A stretch of DNA of 14,467 nt. Source: Lachnospiraceae bacterium UBA3774. GTDB taxonomy: Bacteria > Bacillota > Clostridia > Lachnospirales > Lachnospiraceae. The position numbers and the translations under genes were made by a program. The stretch lies in assembly GCA_002369255.1 (NCBI GenBank), contig DFFO01000007.1, positions 1 to 14,467 on the forward strand, written 5' to 3'. Below are positions 8,601 to 14,467 of this stretch, in pieces (position 1 is the first letter of the stretch; each line of letters starts with the position of its first letter). The notes under the pieces were generated by a model. That model ran no database searches. It worked only from the letters and a program-made list of their open reading frames with translations, and was not told where the DNA came from.

Positions 8601-11052
8601 GACGACCAAGTATTACTCATACGGCGATACTGACGCGGAATGTGTAGAAACGTTTGTGATAACGGTCGGCAGCAAAAGCGACATAACCATCACGCCTTTA
8701 AGCAACGACGGCGATTGGGACGCGGAATTTGATACGGTATATTATTACGGAGAAAACGGCACGTTTGCGTTTACTGCGGAGGGACTTTCTGATGTGACTG
8801 TACAAAATACAAAGGGAGGTTGCTTTAAAGAGGCGGTATCTGTCGTATCAAACGAAGGTAAATACAGCGTTCCGGTAACGGAAGGCTACAATATCATCAC
8901 TCTGAAAAAAGGTGCAGAGGAAGATTTCCGTCTGGTCCGCGCCAAAAAGATCGTCTGCACGATCACAAATAATACGACTGGGCAATCGTCTGTCTATCCC
9001 GCGGATATTAAGATCACGCAGGGAGATGAAATAACTGTCAGCTTTGACTCGCTTAATATGCCCGTTCCGAAGCTCTCAGGCATATACAATCCCGGTTACG
9101 GAGGAACGAACAAGACGTCTATGCTGCTGAATGGAAAGTATGCCATCTCAAGCAGCGGCGTTCAGTACAATTATGCGTCACCCGCACAAAGCGCCCTGAC
9201 CTTTACCGCATATATCGCGGGCGAAAACACGCTGACGCTCGGATGCACGAAATTTACGTCGATGGGCGATCCTTTCGGAGGTCACAGACTGTTGACCGAC
9301 AACGGACGATCTGCAAACTTCACGGCGTCCGCGGTCTCCGGGATAGTTTCAACCATTGAAGATATCAGCTTCAACGTAACTAAAGGAACCGCGACCCCGA
9401 ACTATGACAATCTCGTCGGCTTAAAGAGCATCAATATTTACAACGGAACCAGCGCCTATGTAAAATCCTTTGGATTTACAAATGCGACTATGGTAAATAA
9501 CGCGGCCAACTGGGGCAAGGCTACTTCTGCGATGACAAATTATGCTTTTGTCGCAACCGTTACCGCAAAAGATTATTACAATACCATCGAACTTAGATAC
9601 TGGTACGACGGAGATGAAGACGTAACAAAAGTAATGCTCGAGAGCGGGATCGAGTTCAAGGTTCCTGCGGAAGACTTTGACGCGGACGGCGACAGGATAT
9701 TCAATATTCAGGTCGTTGTAACGCCTTCTGAACCGCAGCTCGGACCTGCGAAGGTCTACAGCTATATGGTATATCCGGGAGCAAGCAGCCTTAGCTACGT
9801 TCATCCCGCGATCACTTCGCTTGATGCAACAGATGCAGACGGAAACGTTTATGCAATGACCGACGCCGAGGGCAATGCTCCGGTTTATACAAAAACAGAC
9901 TACGTTATCAATGTTGAAAAGGCAAAAACGCTTACACTTACGGCAAAAATGCTTCAGAAATATACGAACGCAACAAATATGAAGCAGGACAAAAATGATA
10001 CCGTCCTTATCACAAAGAAAAACGGCAATAATACAGTGGGTCAGACCATTACCGCGGCCGAGGGAGGAAGTTATCCTACCGGCACGTGGACGCTGGAAAA
10101 TCTTGACATCACTGACTGCGACAGACTTGAAATAATCGTAAGCTCTTATGTAAACGACACTTGCCGCACGTATAACGTAGATCTTGTCAAATCGCTTTCC
10201 AACGATGCCGGGGTCTGCGGACAAAAAGCAAGCTGGACTCTTGAAAACGGAACCCTGACAATCAGCGGTGAAGGCGCGATGAGAAGCTATGGCCGAAGAA
10301 GCGACGTCCCGTGGTACGGATATATCGACGAGATCAGGGAAGTCGTTGTTGAAGAAGGCGTGAGCCTGATCGGAAACTACGCTTTTGCAGGCTGTACGGA
10401 GCTTGAAAAAATAACTCTCGCAGACAGTATCAGATCTATAGGAACAGCGGCGTTTACCGGCTGTCGGTCTCTTAAGGAGATAACGCTTCCGGAAAATCTG
10501 GAAAAGATCGGAAATTACGCCTTTAACAACTGCTCTGCTCTTGAACTGGTAATATTTGCAGGAAAAGGGCTGCCCGAGATGGCCGCAAATTCCTTTAACG
10601 GAGTGTGCGCAAGAGCGAAGCAGGCGTCGGAAACCTACTGGATCAACAGGATCGGACTTGTGGGACTTTGCAAATACACGCTTTCGTTCGGAACGCTTAC
10701 GATATCCGGAAACGGAGCGATGAGAAGCTTTGGCAAAAAGACCGATCTGCCCTGGTATGAATACAGAAACGAAATAAAAAAGGTTGTAGTATCCGAGGGC
10801 GTTACCCTGATAGGAAATTATGCATTTGCGGAATGTGAAAACCTGAAGGACGTATCGCTTTCTTCTACGGTCAAAACGGTGGGAGTATGCGCATTCTCGC
10901 GCAACACCGCTCTTTTGGACATAGATCTGTCAAACGTCGGCAAGATAGGAAAGTACGCCTTCAACAACTGCTCCTCGCTTAAAAACGCTATTCTTTCGGA
11001 AAACGTTGAAGCGGACGCGACAGCATTCAATGGAACGGGTATTAAAAACTAA
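5662..11052 (+). CDS. Giant secreted protein with two DUF4430 (transcobalamin-like) modules and C-terminal leucine-rich repeats
   Basis: The 1796-residue exported protein has a signal peptide at residues 1-29 (TTAFA^S cleavage). Two parallel modules follow. The first DUF4430-like domain (about 100-205) has TLLHVFLYVLD, GSAYMENGFWG, YYVNGK (VNG at 168-170) and IIIEDGDFIDV, then an Ig-like domain (about 225-317). The second DUF4430-like domain (about 323-460) has VSVLDALIAAHE, GGFFLNHAL (from 411) and IVSGDLVEFFFFEDENW, then an Ig-like domain (about 476-574). Residues 588-1510 are a beta-rich region I cannot assign. The C-terminus holds two blocks (from about 1514 and 1661), each with a LTISGxGAMRS(Y/F)G cap and BspA-type repeats (IGNYAFAGCTELEKITL). 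DUF4430 shares the fold of the beta domain of transcobalamin and intrinsic factor. With the B12 riboswitch just upstream, a role in extracellular corrinoid binding is plausible but unproven. No LPXTG motif, SLH domain or C-terminal membrane helix is visible, so it may need a partner for attachment. Confidence 0.9.
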   Translation: MKKSIFKKALTLVMALAMTLGCLQTTAFASVTKENLDSQAESVMSKVSYIGDENVKGTAYISISDDDWFVTSNGDKAGVLMNHVAVPLSEVAKISLDDYDLKDYIFDLSEYEPSAEGKEPLTLLHVFLYVLDNYYKDGATDLTVTGGQGSAYMENGFWGHSENLTYYVNGKYPLAAEKFGATLDQIIIEDGDFIDVAMFTDYDFLWNPDAGYLRFADSEKNIVFDYAAEAGEELLLNLVHPHTDFSGDYITENLTASGVTVEYGKVPGTALGSVVTDSNGAAKVKFENGGTYYVWAYGLKDGESTVTSPAMAKVSVAEKKVYTASVDITSQMGGAFLHAPAFDLEVSSELSDIYGYTDSVTDGVSVLDALIAAHEMVFGDDFTAETATEYLKMSANSPTKQFGIDSSDCYGGFFLNHALANDGTKYDANNYNGTLVGTQKIVSGDLVEFFFFEDENWGDTYNWFTDAKGVYSREFDAVAGKDIDLVLRGFYAMSASACKDEAELVAFDGAYDVDAAMLYLVDLESGALTEIEGAITDEGDVTLKFDQPGTYTIAAYGTEDTTFTQLLTLTTVNVTSPTPEDGFSGQLYTAAINIAPAGADASFYLGADADKSGRLTGAIKDNGIVGKYHQYEITAPAGIYSYRAAEGETDLGGMSFTLPLKDSNDSVQIVNEMTLVRVNYYTTNANITEVGDYTLEIFSSDGEVLLGEQYIDTTITSGKAYVVTPVMLRANGNGTLYNRFFTINKESIKDTYGIAPVGNETYAATLSATQRKTFSLSTLQSCSVVAQKEAEINFFQQLNNYNVIDITQKAEASDNGDGTVTYTITAPSLSNVTFRANMQGKRTQAGYCVNKAVFNIDFSEKTYQSSTTIGGAYENSLLLNINEKNKLEMNAGETYRLRALRNTQITNNATANIMIEPEFHYEILSGSDVVSLSPVTERCTGNAKNNWMDVTAVKNGTAVVSVYYDAVDVYTATISTSTGQTTKYYSYGDTDAECVETFVITVGSKSDITITPLSNDGDWDAEFDTVYYYGENGTFAFTAEGLSDVTVQNTKGGCFKEAVSVVSNEGKYSVPVTEGYNIITLKKGAEEDFRLVRAKKIVCTITNNTTGQSSVYPADIKITQGDEITVSFDSLNMPVPKLSGIYNPGYGGTNKTSMLLNGKYAISSSGVQYNYASPAQSALTFTAYIAGENTLTLGCTKFTSMGDPFGGHRLLTDNGRSANFTASAVSGIVSTIEDISFNVTKGTATPNYDNLVGLKSINIYNGTSAYVKSFGFTNATMVNNAANWGKATSAMTNYAFVATVTAKDYYNTIELRYWYDGDEDVTKVMLESGIEFKVPAEDFDADGDRIFNIQVVVTPSEPQLGPAKVYSYMVYPGASSLSYVHPAITSLDATDADGNVYAMTDAEGNAPVYTKTDYVINVEKAKTLTLTAKMLQKYTNATNMKQDKNDTVLITKKNGNNTVGQTITAAEGGSYPTGTWTLENLDITDCDRLEIIVSSYVNDTCRTYNVDLVKSLSNDAGVCGQKASWTLENGTLTISGEGAMRSYGRRSDVPWYGYIDEIREVVVEEGVSLIGNYAFAGCTELEKITLADSIRSIGTAAFTGCRSLKEITLPENLEKIGNYAFNNCSALELVIFAGKGLPEMAANSFNGVCARAKQASETYWINRIGLVGLCKYTLSFGTLTISGNGAMRSFGKKTDLPWYEYRNEIKKVVVSEGVTLIGNYAFAECENLKDVSLSSTVKTVGVCAFSRNTALLDIDLSNVGKIGKYAFNNCSSLKNAILSENVEADATAFNGTGIKN
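10207..11049 (+). repeat. Duplicated cap-plus-LRR block within the giant protein gene
   Basis: Two copies of one module, offset by 441 bases (147 codons), encode the C-terminus of the preceding gene. Anchors are GCGATGAGAAGCT at 10276 and 10717, with LTISGEGAMRSYG...PWYGY in the first copy and LTISGNGAMRSFG...PWYEY in the second. Each is followed by SLIGNYAFA or TLIGNYAFA and further leucine-rich repeats. The DNA has diverged, so the duplication is not recent. Confidence 0.7.
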
Positions 11053-11082
11053 AAAAGAAAAACCTGTTTAACAGCAGGTAAG

Positions 11083-11130
11083 GACCCCCGGAGAGCCGCA
11101 AAGCCGGCCCGGGGGTCACAAGTGTTTTTT
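11083..11130 (+). other. Very stable intergenic hairpin between the two secreted-protein genes
   Basis: GACCCCCGG (11083-11091) pairs with CCGGGGGTC (11109-11117), 9 bp without mismatch. Inside it, GCCG (11095-11098) pairs with CGGC (11105-11108) around the loop CAAAGC, with an AGA bulge on the 5' side. A T run of six (11125-11130) follows only after seven other bases, so this is not a canonical terminator. A small stem ACCTG/CAGGT precedes it (about 11062-11079). It could be a leaky terminator, an attenuator or an mRNA-stabilising stem that sets the ratio of the two proteins. Confidence 0.6.
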
Positions 11131-11142
11131 GGCGGAGTGAAA

Positions 11143-14100
11143 ATGAAAAGATTATTAAAAAAGACAACTGCGATTATTGCCGCATGCCTGACTCTTATGG
11201 GGGATCCGGCGCAGCCGGTATATGCCGGGGAGCCGGCGGCAGGAGAGCTTTTGGAAGAAGAGACTTCCATATTCGGTTCTTATGTGAAAAGCATCACCTT
11301 TGCGAGCGAAAACTCGGAAAAGGCGGATATTTTCGCATATGAAAAAACAAGTGAAGATCCGGGCCTTCAAACCTTTGATTACTTTATGCCTGTTGCCGAT
11401 ACGGCGGGGCACAATGTTTTCGTTACGGTGGAGCTTACAGACGAGGCCTTGCAATTGCCCGTCAAATGCACCTTTAAAGATCTGAACAACAATAACGAAA
11501 AAAATCTTACTCTTGAAAACGGCGTGACAAAGGGTCTTACCCGCGCGATCAAAAGAGGACCTCTCGGAAATGAAATAGTGATCACCATCGGTGAGACTTC
11601 GCCGCAGATATATAAGTTTAATATAGAAAGGATCCCCTCTCTTAAAAGTCTGAAAATCGAAGACGCGGACAAAAACGCGATAAATCTGAAAAACGACTTT
11701 GAAACAGGGGTTTATTCATATGCCGCGGTGACGTCCGCCGACGTGATAAGGCTGATCGCAGTCGGATCATATGAAGGTTATGAAATACATATCAACGGCA
11801 AAAGCGAAAACGAGCTGGCGCTTGCAGGCGGCGAAAATATAATAACCGTAACTGCCGAAAATCCGCAGACTAATCTTGAATCGGAAAAATATGTTCTGAC
11901 GGTTGAGAAAAAAGAAAAAGTCCATATTACGATAAGCGTCTTGCCTCAGGAAGCCACCGTCGATCTTCGGGATGAATCAAATGAGAGGATCTGGCCGGAA
12001 GACGACGGAAGCTACGTTTTGACAAGCGGCGAAAAATACAGCATTACGGTGTCTGCATACAAGTATGTTTCCGAAAGCGGGGAGTTTGTTGCTGGATTAA
12101 GCTCCGAGCTTCGGTATGATCTTAAATATGCCGCCGAAACGGGAATAGAGGACATTCAAAAAACTACTGACTGGCCTTTTTACAGAGCGGATGAGACCAA
12201 TAACGGAGTCGTAGATTGCAAAACGCCGATATCCGCGCAAAATACCTCGCTTTATTGGGCAAGTACCCTTGGCGAAGGCTACGGAAACGGAGCGGTGGGC
12301 TGTCCTATCATAGTGGACGGATATATTTACACTTATGCCATGAACAAGATCCTAAAGGCCGACGCTGCGACCGGCAAAGTGGTGATGACCGGGGATATGG
12401 CGGGTGCGTCAAGCTTTGCGATAAACTCGCCGGCATATGCGGAGGGCATGATATTTGTGGCGCTCAGCGACGGCCGGATTCAGGCCTTTGACGCGAAAAC
12501 GCTTGAGTCGCTCTGGCTGTACTCGGACCCGCTTAAAGGCCAGCCAAACGCGCCCATAGTTTATCACGGCGGATATATCTATACCGGTTTTTGGGTATCG
12601 GAGAGTGCGCCCGCAAACTTTGTCTGCCTTTCCGTGACTGACGAGGATCCGTCACAGCCGCTTGAAGCAAAAAAAGCCGCCTGGACATACAAGGCAAAAG
12701 GCTTTTACTGGGCCGGCGCATATGCCTGCGATGATTTTGTCGTAGTCGGGACGGACGATGGAAGTGAAGGCTATGACAGCGGATTTGCGCAGCTTTTGAG
12801 TTTTTCGCCGCGCAGCGGAAAACTGCTTGATTCGATCACTCTTGATACGGTCGGAGATATCAGATGCAGTATCTGCTATGACAAACAGACCGACGCATAT
12901 TATTTTACGACAAAAGGCGGTTATTTTTATCGCGTCAAAATAGGAAAGGACGGCAGGTTCGTCACGGGTTCGCTGCGCAAGATAACGCTTACAAACGGCA
13001 CGGATACCGCGGCTATGAGCACTTCTACCCCGGTCGTTTATAACGCGAGGGCGTACGTGGGCGTTTCGGGAAAGGGGCAGTTTGACGCATACTCGGGACA
13101 CAATATCACGGTTATCGATCTTGAAAAGTTTGAGGTGGCTTATACGGCCGCGACAAAAGGATATCCGCAGACCAGCGGTCTGATCTCCACGGCCTACGAA
13201 AAAGAAAGCGGCTATGTTTACGTATATTTCACTGATAATTTTACTCCCGGCATGGTGCGCTGCATAAAAGACGCGCCCGGCGTCACTCAGGTGATAGATC
13301 CTGTTATTGAAGAATATAATGATCACGGAGTAAAAAAATACTGCGAGTGCGCTCCCGTGCTGTTCACACCCGTAGGAAGCGAGGCGCAGTACTGTATATG
13401 CAGTCCTATCGTGGATGAATACGGGACTCTTTATTTTAAAAACGACTCCGCAAAGATGATGGCAGTGGGCGCAGATATAGTCAGCATAGAAGTGACAAGG
13501 CTTCCCGACAGGACGGGATATCTGCCCGGAGAAAAGTTTGACCTAAAGGGTGCGGTGGTAATGGCGCGCCTTGCAAACGGGCTTTCAAAGGACGTCACCG
13601 ACTACGTCACGTTTTCGGAAGATCCGCTTTATGAAGAAGATACCGAAGTGGCCGTTATTTATGACAAGCTGATGTACGGCGACAGAATATCCGAAATTGA
13701 CGAAAAAATGCATTACGGGACGGCGCTTGACCCGCTCATGGCTTTTATTGATATAACTGTGAGCGATAAAAACGGTCTTGTAAAGGATCCGGACGGCGCA
13801 TTCAGATATTACAGGTATGGGGTGTGGCAAAAATCATATACGGGATATATCAATACAAACGGCGAAACGGCCAGCCTGTATCAGTACAAGATAGCAGACG
13901 GCGTGCTTGATGAGGACTATGAGGGTCTTTACAAGGTGGACGGAGTCTGGAGATATTACAGATACGGAAAATTCCAGGCCACCACTACTGGCTTTGCCAC
14001 CGATATGACAAGATATAACGCAGGTCAGGGAATATACAGATACCGCATAGAAAAAGGCCTGATAAACTTCCATTTTACTGCCTTTGCAGAGACTGACAAT

Positions 14101-14467
14101 ACGAGATATTACGAAAACGGAAGATGGATGAATACTTATACCGGCTATGCGAATAATACGCAGGGCCAAAGCACCACATATGAGTTTTACGTAAAAAACG
14201 GCACGATAGACAGTAACTATGAAGGTCTTTACAAGGTAGAGGGAGTCTGGAGATATTACAGATACGGCAAATTCCAGGCCACCACTACGGGCTTTGCCAC
14301 CGATATGACAAGATATAACGCAGGTCAGGGGCTGTATCGATACCGCATAGAAAAAGGCCTGATCAACTTCCACTTTACGGCGCTTGCCGAGAAAAACAAT
14401 ATGAGATATTACAAAGACGGAAGGTGGATGAATACGTTCAGCGGAACCGTGACCATAGACGGCGAGA
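11143..14467 (+). CDS. Large secreted protein with cadherin-like, PQQ-type propeller, Ig-like and wall-binding-like repeats (3' end outside window)
   Basis: An open frame of 1108 codons runs off the window end. The ATG at 11143 follows GGCGGAG (11131-11137). A signal peptide (MKRLLKKTTAIIAACLTLMG, probable cleavage PVYA^G at 28/29) directs export. Two cadherin-like beta-sandwich domains cover about 45-257; the second begins with SLKSLKIED near 166 and ends in YVLTVEKK. A short PEGA-like stretch follows (about 258-310). A PQQ-type beta-propeller spans about 380-775, with repeated blades such as CPIIVDGYIYTY, SPAYAEGMIFVALSDGRIQAFDA and APIVYHGGYIYTGFW. A Big_3-like Ig domain (about 776-880, SIEVTRLPDRTGYLPGEKFD) comes next, then aromatic repeats (RYYRYGKFQ, RYYENGRWM) resembling cell-wall-binding repeats. 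The propeller is probably a scaffold or binding surface rather than a PQQ enzyme. The gene lies 90 bases after the DUF4430-like gene and is probably co-expressed with it under B12 control. No DUF4430-like domain is seen in this part. Confidence 0.9.
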   Translation, partial: MKRLLKKTTAIIAACLTLMGDPAQPVYAGEPAAGELLEEETSIFGSYVKSITFASENSEKADIFAYEKTSEDPGLQTFDYFMPVADTAGHNVFVTVELTDEALQLPVKCTFKDLNNNNEKNLTLENGVTKGLTRAIKRGPLGNEIVITIGETSPQIYKFNIERIPSLKSLKIEDADKNAINLKNDFETGVYSYAAVTSADVIRLIAVGSYEGYEIHINGKSENELALAGGENIITVTAENPQTNLESEKYVLTVEKKEKVHITISVLPQEATVDLRDESNERIWPEDDGSYVLTSGEKYSITVSAYKYVSESGEFVAGLSSELRYDLKYAAETGIEDIQKTTDWPFYRADETNNGVVDCKTPISAQNTSLYWASTLGEGYGNGAVGCPIIVDGYIYTYAMNKILKADAATGKVVMTGDMAGASSFAINSPAYAEGMIFVALSDGRIQAFDAKTLESLWLYSDPLKGQPNAPIVYHGGYIYTGFWVSESAPANFVCLSVTDEDPSQPLEAKKAAWTYKAKGFYWAGAYACDDFVVVGTDDGSEGYDSGFAQLLSFSPRSGKLLDSITLDTVGDIRCSICYDKQTDAYYFTTKGGYFYRVKIGKDGRFVTGSLRKITLTNGTDTAAMSTSTPVVYNARAYVGVSGKGQFDAYSGHNITVIDLEKFEVAYTAATKGYPQTSGLISTAYEKESGYVYVYFTDNFTPGMVRCIKDAPGVTQVIDPVIEEYNDHGVKKYCECAPVLFTPVGSEAQYCICSPIVDEYGTLYFKNDSAKMMAVGADIVSIEVTRLPDRTGYLPGEKFDLKGAVVMARLANGLSKDVTDYVTFSEDPLYEEDTEVAVIYDKLMYGDRISEIDEKMHYGTALDPLMAFIDITVSDKNGLVKDPDGAFRYYRYGVWQKSYTGYINTNGETASLYQYKIADGVLDEDYEGLYKVDGVWRYYRYGKFQATTTGFATDMTRYNAGQGIYRYRIEKGLINFHFTAFAETDNTRYYENGRWMNTYTGYANNTQGQSTTYEFYVKNGTIDSNYEGLYKVEGVWRYYRYGKFQATTTGFATDMTRYNAGQGLYRYRIEKGLINFHFTALAEKNNMRYYKDGRWMNTFSGTVTIDGE
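13795..14467 (+). repeat. Tandem wall-binding-like repeats with a 300-base superperiod
   Basis: About 50-codon units alternate between two types: A (GVWRYYRYGKFQATTTGFAT...YRYRIEKGL) and B (RYYENGRWMNTYTGYA...FYVKNGTI). An A-B pair is exactly 300 bases long; the copy starting near 13921 aligns without gaps to that starting at 14221. The first 120 bases of the two copies differ at 10 positions by eye, with divergence rising further along. A more diverged unit starts at about 13795. The array is cut by the window end. The unit pattern YY-x-x-G-x-(W/F)...TG recalls aromatic cell-wall-binding repeats, but the tryptophan content is lower than in classical choline-binding repeats. Confidence 0.8.

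Noticed and set aside
9421..10224. Long antisense open frame of 267 codons inside the giant protein gene
   Set aside because: It lies wholly within a well-supported gene with clear domains, shows no recognisable motif or plausible ribosome binding site, and looks like a codon-usage shadow. The same applies to the antisense frames at 12652-13326 and 13834-14373.
11060..11120. Possible c-di-GMP-I (GEMM) riboswitch because of the CCGCAAAGCCGG loop
   Set aside because: The other conserved parts (GGCAAACC-like start, GAAA tetraloop stem, second stem with receptor) are absent and the gap is too short. The loop is explained by a nested hairpin.
12289..13466. The propeller as a PQQ-dependent dehydrogenase
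   Set aside because: The protein is a mosaic of secreted adhesion-type domains, and I see none of the cofactor-binding or catalytic signatures of quinoprotein dehydrogenases. Only the blade pattern is shared.
13795..14467. Regular repeats that might be a CRISPR array
   Set aside because: The units are in-frame coding repeats with gradual divergence and a 300-base period, without short identical repeats and unique spacers.

Overview
The window looks like a chromosomal segment of an anaerobic Bacillota bacterium, probably of class Clostridia. The reasons are strong AGGAGG-type ribosome binding sites, Gram-positive signal peptides, a clostridial-style PheS and SecG, and very large secreted proteins of the kind found in gut Clostridia. 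I cannot place the family from sequence alone. All genes are on the + strand.

Positions 1-5274 hold housekeeping genes: the 3' part of glyA (serine hydroxymethyltransferase), then pheS-pheT (both subunits of phenylalanyl-tRNA synthetase), secG (Sec translocon subunit) and smpB (trans-translation factor). glyA ends at a hairpin that overlaps a good sigma-A-type promoter for pheST. A second promoter precedes secG, and a 13-bp hairpin lies between secG and smpB. In many Bacillota rnr lies between secG and smpB, and ssrA often follows smpB; neither is here.

Positions 5283-14467 are an accessory region with a different job. A promoter leads into a cobalamin (B12) riboswitch with a recognisable P1 stem, B12 box and downstream intrinsic terminator. 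It precedes a 1796-residue secreted protein. That protein has two tandem modules, each a DUF4430-like domain (the fold of the beta domain of animal transcobalamin and intrinsic factor) followed by an Ig-like domain. A long beta-rich region follows, and the C-terminus has two BspA-type leucine-rich-repeat blocks. Ninety bases later comes a second secreted protein, open at the window end (more than 1108 residues). It carries cadherin-like sandwich domains, a PQQ-type beta-propeller, a Big_3-like Ig domain and aromatic C-terminal repeats resembling cell-wall-binding repeats.

The most interesting reading is a B12-repressed extracellular corrinoid-capture system: a transcobalamin-like surface protein plus a wall-attached partner, probably followed by more genes (perhaps a corrinoid transporter) beyond the window. 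The riboswitch and domain features are visible in the sequence; the joint function is inference.
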